From Mariprofundus sp. (GTDB lineage Bacteria > Pseudomonadota > Zetaproteobacteria > Mariprofundales > Mariprofundaceae): a stretch of DNA of 11,025 bases. The position numbers were made by a program, and so were the translations under genes. The stretch lies in the NCBI GenBank assembly GCA_015485035.1, contig WFUI01000108.1, forward strand, positions 1 to 11,025, read 5' to 3'. Below the pieces are notes generated by a model. The model was not told the DNA's origin, ran no database searches, and saw nothing but the letters and a program-made list of their open reading frames with translations. Below, piece after piece: positions 1-6,250 of the stretch; position 1 is the first letter of the stretch, and each line of letters opens with the position of its first letter.

Positions 1-95
1 ATGGGCTGATATTGACCGATGCCCCGGCAATGCTCAACCAACAAACGCCCTGTACATTGCAGTCAACGCGCTAATCTGAAAGCCTTTATGTCTGG

Positions 96-101
96 AAGGA
101 G
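96..101 (+). promoter_or_regulatory. Ribosome binding site of the mutarotase gene
   Basis: AAGGAG sits 7 bases before the ATG at 109. It decides the start against the longer open frame that reaches back to base 19, where no comparable site is seen. Confidence 0.75.
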
Positions 102-108
102 AACGGAT

Positions 109-1020
109 ATGAATCAAAACCTCTCTGCTTTGAATAACAGGTTTGCAATCAAAGACCGGATCAGCTTCCACGGTCCGGATGACGAATGCATTATCGCCGA
201 CATTACAAACCGCCACTGTTCGACATCCATCGCGTTACAGGGCGCTCACCTGCTCTCATGGATACCGGCAGGACAACAACCGGTGATATGGATGTCAGAT
301 GATGCCCAGCTTCGTAAAGGTAAATCCATTCGTGGCGGTATTCCGGTCTGCTGGCCATGGTTCGGAGCCCATGATCCGGAAAATTCATTCCCGGCGCATG
401 GCTTTGCCCGTACGTCCATGTGGAATGTCACAACCACCGAACTTTTGGCGGATGACAGTTGTCGCATATCATTCGAGCTTACTGTTGCAGCCAATCACCC
501 CTTATGGCCGCATGCAACGCAATGTGAACTACACGTGACGCTGGGCGCAACACTGGATATGCAACTGATCACCACAAACCATAGTGATGAAGCCATAACC
601 GTAAGTCAGGCATTGCATACCTATTTTGCTGTCAGCGACATTCGATCTGTTTCAGTTCTCGGGCTGGACGGTTGCGCGTATCTTGATAAGCCGGACGATT
701 TCAAACGGAAACAGCAACATGGGCCGGTTCTATTTAACGATGAAGTCGATCGGATTTATCTGGACACAACAGATGATTGCCTGATTAAAGACCCGATCCA
801 TCAACGCAGCATTCGCATTGCAAAAGCAGGCAGTGCCTCGACCGTTGTATGGAATCCATGGCAACAACGCGCCGATGCGATGGGCGACATGGGTGATGAT
901 GGTTATCTCACCATGCTATGCGTGGAAAGCGCCAATGCGGCTGATGACCGGATCGAAATTCAGCCGGAAAGCTCTCACACGTTGTCGATCCGATACAGCA
1001 TTGAGCATTCCGGGACATGA
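109..1020 (+). CDS. D-hexose-6-phosphate mutarotase, YeaD/aldose 1-epimerase-like family
   Basis: A 303-residue cytoplasmic enzyme expected to interconvert the alpha and beta anomers of glucose-6-phosphate or a related sugar phosphate. The family signatures are in order: GGIPVCWPWFG at about 76-86, PAHGFAR at 95-101 with the likely catalytic His97, QALHTYF at 167-173 with His170, VVWNPW at 246-251, and MLCVE at 269-273 with Glu273 as the likely general base. Length matches the family (about 290-300). The frame is open from base 19, but I chose the ATG at 109 because AAGGAG lies 7 bases before it (96-101) and homologues begin near here. It is followed 91 bases later by rpmB, which has its own likely promoter, so the two are probably not functionally linked. 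The family call is firm; the exact sugar substrate is inferred. Confidence 0.9.
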   Translation: MNQNLSALNNRFAIKDRISFHGPDDECIIADITNRHCSTSIALQGAHLLSWIPAGQQPVIWMSDDAQLRKGKSIRGGIPVCWPWFGAHDPENSFPAHGFARTSMWNVTTTELLADDSCRISFELTVAANHPLWPHATQCELHVTLGATLDMQLITTNHSDEAITVSQALHTYFAVSDIRSVSVLGLDGCAYLDKPDDFKRKQQHGPVLFNDEVDRIYLDTTDDCLIKDPIHQRSIRIAKAGSASTVVWNPWQQRADAMGDMGDDGYLTMLCVESANAADDRIEIQPESSHTLSIRYSIEHSGT

Positions 1021-1052
1021 GAAGCCTTGAAACCGCCCTGTAACTCAAACTT

Positions 1053-1085
1053 TTGCTTGTATGCAAACAAACATTCACCTAAAGT
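1053..1085 (+). promoter_or_regulatory. Possible promoter of rpmB
   Basis: TTGTAT (1057-1062) and TAAAGT (1080-1085) are separated by 17 bases, giving 3/6 and 4/6 matches to the sigma-70 consensus. This would start transcription about 20 bases before the rpmB start, just upstream of its strong GGAGG site. The call rests on pattern only. Confidence 0.35.
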
Positions 1086-1111
1086 GCGCCGCGTTTTACG
1101 GAGGTATAGTC

Positions 1112-1303
1112 ATGGCTAAGCGTTGTGAAGTATGTGGAAAAGGTCCGATGGCAGGCAACAATGTCAGCCACGCGCATAATACGACCCGTCGTCGTTTTCT
1201 GCCCAACCTGCAGCAGGTTCGTGCTGTCGTTGATGGCCAGACGCGCAAGGTAAAGGTATGCTCAAGCTGCCTGCGTTCCGGAAAAGTCCAGAAGGCTGCC
1301 TGA
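1112..1303 (+). CDS. rpmB: 50S ribosomal protein L28, short zinc-ribbon type
   Basis: A 63-residue basic protein of the large ribosomal subunit. It begins [10 protein letters not shown] and carries the L28 signature around residues 15-33 ([19 protein letters not shown]). Two CxxC pairs, Cys5/Cys8 and Cys50/Cys53, form a probable zinc site, so this is the C+ form. The E. coli protein is longer (78 residues) and lacks these cysteines. The frame is open from 1061, but the ATG at 1112 is preceded by GGAGG at 1100-1104 with 7-base spacing and gives the family N-terminus. The frequent partner rpmG (L33) is not downstream; the gene stands alone and ends at the shared hairpin terminator. Confidence 0.97.
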   Translation: MAKRCEVCGKGPMAGNNVSHAHNTTRRRFLPNLQQVRAVVDGQTRKVKVCSSCLRSGKVQKAA

Positions 1304-1342
1304 TCCGGCATTGCTTTTATTGAATCACTTTTGTTGAATCTG

Positions 1343-1382
1343 AATCTAAAAGGGCGTCTGGAAACAGACGCCCTTTTAGATT
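1343..1382. terminator. Bidirectional rho-independent terminator between rpmB and ridA
   Basis: A perfect inverted repeat has 18-bp arms at 1343-1360 and 1365-1382 closed by a GAAA loop (1361-1364). The GC-rich core (GGGCGTCTG/CAGACGCCC) is flanked by an A-run on the left and a T-run on the right, so it reads as a terminator on either strand. It lies 39 bases after the rpmB stop and 15 bases after the ridA stop, where the two convergent units meet. Confidence 0.93.
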
Positions 1383-1397
1383 GCCGGTCACATTGAT

Positions 1398-1784
1398 TCA
1401 ATCAATTCGGGCGATCAGGTCCATTTCAACTTTAGCAGCCAAAGGTAAGGCTGCTACTGCCACGGTTGCACGGGCCGGACGATGATCCCCCAACCAGTTT
1501 GCATAAATTTTATTCACCTGTGGAAAATCATTCATATCAGTCAAAAAGATATTTACTTTCATAATATCAGTAATCGAAGCCCCAGCTTCGTTCAATACGG
1601 CAGACAGGTTCTCTGTAACCTGACGCGCCTGCGTTTCCACATCATCGGCCACCAGTTTCCCTTCTGCAGGCAACAGGCCGATCTGACCTGAAGCATACAG
1701 GACCCCGCCTGAAACGACCGCCTGGCTGTACGGGCCGACCGCCTCGGGAGCATTTTCCGAATGTATGATTGTTATAGAATTCAT
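1398..1784 (-). CDS. ridA: RidA family reactive intermediate/imine deaminase
   Basis: A 128-residue protein of the YjgF/YER057c/UK114 family. These are trimeric cytosolic enzymes that hydrolyse reactive 2-aminoacrylate and related enamine/imine intermediates released by PLP enzymes. Visible marks are GPYSQAV at 17-23 with Tyr19, YASGQIGL at 30-37, the family core HRPARATVAV at 101-110 with the key Arg105, and Glu120 near the C-terminus. The length equals that of E. coli RidA and R105/E120 fall at the same numbers. Position 107, often Cys in the family, is Thr here. The ATG overlaps the spoT stop as ATGA (1781-1784), with AAGGA 9 bases upstream, so the gene is the last of the spoT operon. It ends just before the shared terminator. 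Confidence 0.95.
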   Translation of the reverse strand: MNSITIIHSENAPEAVGPYSQAVVSGGVLYASGQIGLLPAEGKLVADDVETQARQVTENLSAVLNEAGASITDIMKVNIFLTDMNDFPQVNKIYANWLGDHRPARATVAVAALPLAAKVEMDLIARID

Positions 1785-3934
1785 GTTTTTATGTCCTTGT
1801 GCTCATCATCTGATTTTGCAGCATGCTTGCGACTGAAAAAATCGCGCAATGTTTCGGCCAGCGCCCGTGATTCCGGCTTACCACTCAAGCCAACCTGATT
1901 ACGGCGTACAACACGCACCACACCATCCACAGCCTTGATCGAACGCAATACCCGCGCCAGATGCGCACGATCCTCGACTTCAACCAGAAACAGTAGTTCA
2001 GTCACAGCACCACCACGCTGTTTCAGTTTCAGATCTTCGATACTCGAGCTCGCATCGGCAATGCATTGGGTAACACTGGCCAGCATGCCCCGCCTGTTGC
2101 GTGAACGAACCTCAATGCCGGTTTTAAACAGCTGGCCTGCTTGTGCTTCCCATTCCACCTCAAGAAAATCCTTGCTTTCCTGCTCGGAAATACTGGGGCA
2201 CTTTCTATGATGCAGAATCATGCCCTCTCCGGAACTGAACTGCCCCAGCACCGGGTCACCGGGAATCGGATGACAGCATTCAGCAGCATGCATCAGCGTC
2301 CGCTTCATGCCCATCAGCTTCAATGGCAAAATATTGCCATGTCCGACCACGTCCAGCAGTCTGTGTACGGGAATTTCGCCGCGCCCCATACGAATTTTCA
2401 GTTCGTCCAGGTCGGCACACTGCAATTGTTCCAGTACTGCCTTACCCACATCCTTTTTGCCCAGTGACTCACGCAGAATATTTTCACCCATACGGATACA
2501 CGCTTCACGTTCCTGGCGCTTGAACCATTGGCGAATAGCCTGTTTGGCTCGCGGGGTTTTGACATACTTAATCCATTTCCGGCTGGGCGACTGGTCGGGG
2601 CTGGTCATCACTTCAATTTGATCACCATTTCTCAGCCGGGTGGAAAAATCCGCGATTTCGCCATTAATCCGGACGCCGACACAATGATGACCGACTTCGG
2701 TATGTACGGCATAGGCAAAGTCCAGAGGCCGGGCACCTCGGGGCAAAGGAAAAATATCGCCATCGCGACTGAATACGTACACTTCCTGCACAAACAGATC
2801 GAGTCGTACGTTTTCAAGAAATTCTCCCGGATTATCTGTTTCCTGCAACAGTTCCGTCAGTTGCTTGAGCCACTTAAAGGTATCCTGACTATCACCGGTA
2901 TCGCCCTCTTTATAAACCCAGTGCGCTGCCACACCTTCCTCGGCATATGAATGCATCTCTTCGGTACGGATTTGCACTTCAATACGAAAGTTTTCCGGAC
3001 CAATCACAGATGTATGCAGAGACTGGTAACCATTCGGTTTTGGCAATGCGATATAATCCTTGAAGCGGCCCGGCACTGGCCTGTACAGGCTATGTACCAC
3101 CCCCAGCGCCTGATAACAGGTCGTCAAATCTTTCACGATGATACGAAATGCCACCAAATCAAAAATTTCATTAAAATCAATGTGTTTGCGCTGCATCTTT
3201 TCATGGATGCTGTACAGATGTTTCATCCGCCCCTGCACTTTCGCATCCAAACCATGGCGTTGCAGGGCCTGGTGAATAACTCCCTCCAGACGTTCACGGG
3301 TCTGATTCAGACCTTCCAGACGGTCATGTATTTCTGCCAGCAATATTTTGTAGGCATCGGGTTCAAGATAGGAAAATACGAGATCCTCCATTTCCTGCTT
3401 AATCCAGTGAATACCGAGCCGGTGAGCCAGAGGCGCATAAATCTGCAGTGTTTCTTCACCAATCATGCGGCGTTTATCTTCCCGCATGAAACCAAGCGTA
3501 CGCATATTATGAAGCCGGTCGGCAAGCTTGACGATCAGGACACGGATATCCTGAGCCGTGGCCAGAATCATTTTACGGAAATTTTCAGCCTGTTTATGTT
3601 CTTTTGAATGAAAGTGAATCTGGCCGATTTTTGTCATGCCATCGACAAGGCGGGCGATGTCAGCACCAAAATGATGTTCGATATCTTCCAGTGTTACGCT
3701 GGTATCTTCGACAGTATCATGCAGTAAACCGGTGATCACAGTGGATTCATCCATACCAAGGCTGGCCAGAATATCGGCTACAGCCAGCGGATGCGTAATA
3801 TAGGGCTCGCCGGAAGCACGTATCTGACCGGCATGTGCATGCGCTGCAAACACATAGGCGCGGTTGATCAGATCAATATCCGCTTTTGGCGAGTACGAAA
3901 CTACACGTTCAGTAATTTCAAAGATGCGACTCAC
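1781..3934 (-). CDS. spoT: Bifunctional (p)ppGpp synthetase/hydrolase, SpoT/Rel type
   Basis: A 717-residue long RelA/SpoT homologue that makes and degrades the alarmone (p)ppGpp. The N-terminal HD hydrolase domain has His48 (THP) and the intact HD pair His72-Asp73 (LLHDTVEDT). The synthetase domain follows, with catalytic Asp259 (EIFDLVAFRI) and RFKD at 290-293. RFKD is the RxKD form found in bifunctional enzymes, as opposed to ExDD in synthetase-only RelA. Then come a TGS domain (about 383-445), a helical and Cys/His region (AECCHP, about 551-556) and a C-terminal ACT domain (about 605-680). The start is GTG at 3934; an in-frame stop two codons upstream (complement of 3938-3940) excludes a longer protein. 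His72/Asp73 fall where they do in E. coli SpoT, which supports this start. No clear ribosome site is visible; three tandem pentanucleotides lie directly before the start. It is preceded by rpoZ and overlaps ridA. Confidence 0.97.
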   Translation of the reverse strand: MSRIFEITERVVSYSPKADIDLINRAYVFAAHAHAGQIRASGEPYITHPLAVADILASLGMDESTVITGLLHDTVEDTSVTLEDIEHHFGADIARLVDGMTKIGQIHFHSKEHKQAENFRKMILATAQDIRVLIVKLADRLHNMRTLGFMREDKRRMIGEETLQIYAPLAHRLGIHWIKQEMEDLVFSYLEPDAYKILLAEIHDRLEGLNQTRERLEGVIHQALQRHGLDAKVQGRMKHLYSIHEKMQRKHIDFNEIFDLVAFRIIVKDLTTCYQALGVVHSLYRPVPGRFKDYIALPKPNGYQSLHTSVIGPENFRIEVQIRTEEMHSYAEEGVAAHWVYKEGDTGDSQDTFKWLKQLTELLQETDNPGEFLENVRLDLFVQEVYVFSRDGDIFPLPRGARPLDFAYAVHTEVGHHCVGVRINGEIADFSTRLRNGDQIEVMTSPDQSPSRKWIKYVKTPRAKQAIRQWFKRQEREACIRMGENILRESLGKKDVGKAVLEQLQCADLDELKIRMGRGEIPVHRLLDVVGHGNILPLKLMGMKRTLMHAAECCHPIPGDPVLGQFSSGEGMILHHRKCPSISEQESKDFLEVEWEAQAGQLFKTGIEVRSRNRRGMLASVTQCIADASSSIEDLKLKQRGGAVTELLFLVEVEDRAHLARVLRSIKAVDGVVRVVRRNQVGLSGKPESRALAETLRDFFSRKHAAKSDDEHKDIKT

Positions 3935-3951
3935 AGTTCAGTTCAGTTCAG
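3935..3951. repeat. Tandem pentanucleotide repeat before the spoT start
   Basis: AGTTC is repeated three times, with two to three further matching bases (period 5). On the coding strand this reads as GAACT/TGAAC units directly against the GTG start of spoT, in the place where a ribosome site would be expected. Confidence 0.85.
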
Positions 3952-3984
3952 GCTATGATGAAATGACGGAGCCGCAGCACAGAA

Positions 3985-4245
3985 TCAGACGCCCTCTTCA
4001 TCCTCTGCTTCAGCAAATGCGGCCAATCTGCGTTTTTCCTGATCATCCTGTTCAAACAAGACATCCCAGGACACAAAACCGTCACCGATTTCTCTCAAGG
4101 CGAGCACTGCAGGCTTATCCTCATCTGAGGCCACCATGGCAGGCATCCCACGCAATAACTGGCGGGCACGGCGGGATGCCAGCAACACCATTTCAAAGCG
4201 GTTGGGATAATAGCGAATACAATCTTCAACAGTTACGCGAGCCAT
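3985..4245 (-). CDS. rpoZ: DNA-directed RNA polymerase omega subunit
   Basis: An 86-residue protein beginning MARVTVEDC with the omega core [19 protein letters not shown] at 15-33, very close to the E. coli subunit (91 residues). Omega helps assemble RNA polymerase and forms part of one ppGpp binding site on the enzyme in proteobacteria. The C-terminus is acidic (residues about 65-86), as usual. The ATG at 4245 has GGAGG 8 bases upstream (4254-4258). It sits between gmk and spoT as in many proteobacteria. A plausible promoter in the 94-base gap before it suggests that rpoZ-spoT-ridA can be transcribed separately from the hflK-gmk genes. Confidence 0.97.
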   Translation of the reverse strand: MARVTVEDCIRYYPNRFEMVLLASRRARQLLRGMPAMVASDEDKPAVLALREIGDGFVSWDVLFEQDDQEKRRLAAFAEAEDEEGV

Positions 4246-4290
4246 GCGGCTTACCTCCGGATAAACAATGCCTTAAACACTAGGAACGGA

Positions 4291-4318
4291 ATTTTAAATT
4301 GCAATCATTGTGAGGCAA
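4291..4318 (-). promoter_or_regulatory. Probable promoter of rpoZ-spoT-ridA
   Basis: Reading the minus strand, TTGCCT (4318-4313) and TAAAAT (4296-4291) are 16 bases apart and match the sigma-70 consensus at 4/6 and 5/6. Transcription would start near 4284, about 39 bases before the rpoZ ATG and upstream of its GGAGG site. It is inferred from pattern and position in the largest gap of the gene series. Confidence 0.45.
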
Positions 4319-4324
4319 TTGCAA
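4299..4324. repeat. Inverted repeat in the gmk-rpoZ gap
   Basis: TTGCAAT (4299-4305) and ATTGCAA (4318-4324) form perfect 7-bp arms 12 bases apart, overlapping the -35 region of the predicted rpoZ promoter. It could be an operator. It could also be a weak hairpin after gmk, followed by TTT on the transcribed strand, though it is AT-rich for a terminator. Confidence 0.6.
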
Positions 4325-4339
4325 AAGCCTGGCAGCGAG

Positions 4340-4906
4340 TCAATCAGAATCGACAGTTGCTGTGGTAAAAATATTCACCAGTCTTTTCAGTGCCTCATCA
4401 AAATTATCGTTGATCACCTGATAGTGTGCCTCATCGGCATGGGACATTTCTTCCTGTGCCGCCGCCATCCGGCAATTGACCACCGTCATCTCATCCTGCC
4501 CACGCGAGATCAGGCGGCGGCGCAATTCATTCAACGATGGCGGCAGTATAAACACACGAATAGCCGATGGAATCTTTTGAGCCACCTGACGAGCACCCTG
4601 CCAGTCGATTTCCAGCAATACGTCGGCACCGGAAGCCAGCATATCTTCCACATCCTGTTGCCGTGTGCCATACAAATTACCATGCACACAGGCCCACTCC
4701 AGAAACTGTCCCTGATCGCGCTGCGATTCGAAATCATCCGTGCAAAGAAAATGGTATTCCCGCCCATCGACTTCACCGGGGCGCGGCTTTCTGGTCGTAC
4801 AGGAGACACACAGCTTTAAATCAGGACATTGTTGCAGCAAAGAACTGCACAGCGCGGATTTTCCGGCACCGGACGGGCCGGACACAATAAACAAACGGCC
4901 ACTCAT
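4340..4906 (-). CDS. gmk: Guanylate kinase
   Basis: A 188-residue cytosolic enzyme that phosphorylates GMP to GDP using ATP, on the path to GTP, dGTP and (p)ppGpp. The P-loop GPSGAGKS is at residues 10-17. The GMP-binding segment TTRKPRPGE is at 37-45 with Tyr51, Glu70 and Tyr79 in the expected positions. EIDWQGARQV at 99-108 is the second family signature, and the arginine-rich lid follows at about 129-147. It is slightly shorter than the usual 200-210 residues, mostly from short ends. The ATG at 4906 overlaps the ferredoxin stop as ATGA (4903-4906), with AGGA 8 bases upstream inside the ferredoxin gene, so the two are translationally coupled. Next downstream is rpoZ, the common gmk-rpoZ-spoT order. 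Confidence 0.97.
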   Translation of the reverse strand: MSGRLFIVSGPSGAGKSALCSSLLQQCPDLKLCVSCTTRKPRPGEVDGREYHFLCTDDFESQRDQGQFLEWACVHGNLYGTRQQDVEDMLASGADVLLEIDWQGARQVAQKIPSAIRVFILPPSLNELRRRLISRGQDEMTVVNCRMAAAQEEMSHADEAHYQVINDNFDEALKRLVNIFTTATVDSD

Positions 4907-5157
4907 TCCCTTTGTCCTGTCAGGGTTTCATATTTCTGCTGTAACACTTCTGTCGACTCGATATGCCCGGGGCTAACCGGAATACAGTCTACCGGGCAAA
5001 CCATCTGGCACTGGGGTTCATCAAAGTGCCCCACACATTCAGTGCAACGATCCGGATCAATCTCAAAGATTTCCTCGCCCTCGAAAATAGCCATATTAGG
5101 GCACTCGGGTTCGCACACAGCACAATTGATACAATCATCTGTAATCATCAATGCCAT
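4903..5157 (-). CDS. 2[4Fe-4S] ferredoxin, YfhL/Allochromatium type
   Basis: An 84-residue electron-transfer protein with two [4Fe-4S] clusters. The first motif is C9-x2-C12-x2-C15-x3-C19-P and the second is C38-x2-C41-x8-C50-x3-C54-P, with an extra Cys58. The enlarged eight-residue spacing and the C-terminal helical tail (about 64-84) are marks of the Alv type, which has a very low-potential cluster. I chose the ATG at 5157 although the frame is open to 5190. MALMITDDCINC is the family N-terminus, AGGGG lies 7-8 bases upstream, and the start overlaps the previous stop as TAATG. Placement between an hflC-linked gene and gmk is not a standard ferredoxin context, so its redox partner cannot be read from the neighbours. 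Confidence 0.93.
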   Translation of the reverse strand: MALMITDDCINCAVCEPECPNMAIFEGEEIFEIDPDRCTECVGHFDEPQCQMVCPVDCIPVSPGHIESTEVLQQKYETLTGQRE

Positions 5158-5345
5158 TATGAACCCCTGATAAATTTCACCACCAGCCAACCCACGGCCA
5201 CGGACAACAGGCCGGCCAGACGAATAGCGCCCGGAGGCATATCCGGCAATCGCCTGATCATATCTATCATCTGCCGTGGAAAGAGAGCATAGATCGCGCC
5301 CTCCAGCACCAGCACCAGTCCGAGCGCAACCAGCAGATCATCCAT
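5157..5345 (-). CDS. Small inner-membrane protein, DUF2065 (YjeT-like)
   Basis: A 62-residue hydrophobic protein with two membrane segments, about residues 4-22 and 42-57, joined by a short loop (FPRQMIDMIRRLPDMPPG). The LVLVLEG segment near residues 10-16 is the hallmark of the DUF2065/YjeT family, whose E. coli member also lies just after hflC. The molecular role is unknown. The frame could begin at a TTG at 5357, but the ATG at 5345 aligns with the family N-terminus. It has GGGAG about 12 bases upstream, whereas that same site abuts the TTG. It starts 32 bases after hflC ends and its stop overlaps the ferredoxin start. Family membership is fairly sure; an effect on HflKC/FtsH is only a guess from position. 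Confidence 0.85.
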   Translation of the reverse strand: MDDLLVALGLVLVLEGAIYALFPRQMIDMIRRLPDMPPGAIRLAGLLSVAVGWLVVKFIRGS

Positions 5346-5377
5346 GGCGACGTACAACTCCCGTCACAAGGGTCTGT

Positions 5378-6250
5378 TTACCGCCTGGACTGTTCGAAAA
5401 AGTTGAAAAACTCGGAGTTCGGAGAAATCACCAGTTTGGTGTCGGCATCAATCGATTTGCGATAAGCCTCCAGCGAACGGGTAAAGGCATAAAACTTGGG
5501 ATCCTTGTTATATGCCTTGGCGTAAATCGCGGTGGTCTTGGCATCGGCTTTACCACGAATGATTTCAGATGTCTTATAAGCTTCCGCCAATACGGTCTTC
5601 TGCGTTTTTTCAGCTGTCGCGCGAATTTCCTTGGCCGCCTCTTCACCTTCGGAACGATACTCCTTGGCAATACGGTTACGCTCTGCCTTCATGCGCTGGA
5701 ATACAGCTTCCGAGTTCTCCTGCGGCAGATCAGCGCGTTTGATTCGCACATCGACAATCGTAATACCGTAATCCTTCACACCCTCGTCGGCACGGTCGCG
5801 GATCGATTTCATCAACGCAACACGCAGATTTGCATTTTCACCACCGGATACAATTTCATGCAGGGTATGCTGACCCAATACCTCTCGTACCTTACCACGC
5901 ACCACATCATCCATACGGGCAACCACACCTGTCTGAGTACGTGCCACCTGATACACTTTCAGCGGATCAGTAATCCTCCAGCGGGTATAATTATCCACCA
6001 TAATGGATTTTTTATCCTTGGTAATCACTTCATTGGGAGCGGCATCACTTTCCAGCAAACGCTGATCAAAGGTCGTGACATTCTGCCATGGTAGTTTGAA
6101 GTGCAAACCAGCCTCCTTCACCACAGCTTTCGGATTACCGAACTGTAATACCAGGGCCTGTTCACGCTGATCCACAACAAAAGCGCTCATACTGAATACG
6201 GCTGCGACGGCAACCAGAAGAATAGCAATGATTGTCTGTTTCGGACTCAT
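5378..6250 (-). CDS. hflC: HflC, SPFH/band 7 protease modulator
   Basis: A 290-residue membrane protein which, with HflK, builds a large cage around the AAA protease FtsH and modulates its action on membrane proteins. One N-terminal membrane anchor spans about residues 5-26. The SPFH/band 7 domain follows (about 23-190), with EQALVLQFGNP near 30-40. A long charged, alanine-rich coiled coil runs over about 180-245 (MKAERNRIAKEYRSEGEEAA). DPKFYAFTRSLEAYRKS at 250-266 is the typical HflC C-terminal signature. The ATG at 6250 overlaps the hflK stop as ATGA and has GGAGG 7 bases upstream inside hflK. Length is close to that of other HflC proteins, which are shorter than the E. coli form (334). Confidence 0.96.
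   Translation of the reverse strand: MSPKQTIIAILLVAVAAVFSMSAFVVDQREQALVLQFGNPKAVVKEAGLHFKLPWQNVTTFDQRLLESDAAPNEVITKDKKSIMVDNYTRWRITDPLKVYQVARTQTGVVARMDDVVRGKVREVLGQHTLHEIVSGGENANLRVALMKSIRDRADEGVKDYGITIVDVRIKRADLPQENSEAVFQRMKAERNRIAKEYRSEGEEAAKEIRATAEKTQKTVLAEAYKTSEIIRGKADAKTTAIYAKAYNKDPKFYAFTRSLEAYRKSIDADTKLVISPNSEFFNFFEQSRR

Noticed and set aside
1..79. Possible 3' end of an upstream + strand gene (frames ending at about 9, 74 or 79)
   Set aside because: All three frames can be read as a short tail and too few codons are present to choose between them or to see any family.
2951..3607. A 218-codon open frame on the + strand
   Set aside because: It lies opposite the catalytic domains of spoT, with no ribosome site or family resemblance; a shadow of spoT codon use.
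5276..6094. A 272-codon open frame on the + strand
   Set aside because: It is antisense to hflC and the DUF2065 gene. Both are certain by motif and operon structure, and the predicted protein has no recognisable family and an odd His/Thr-rich composition.
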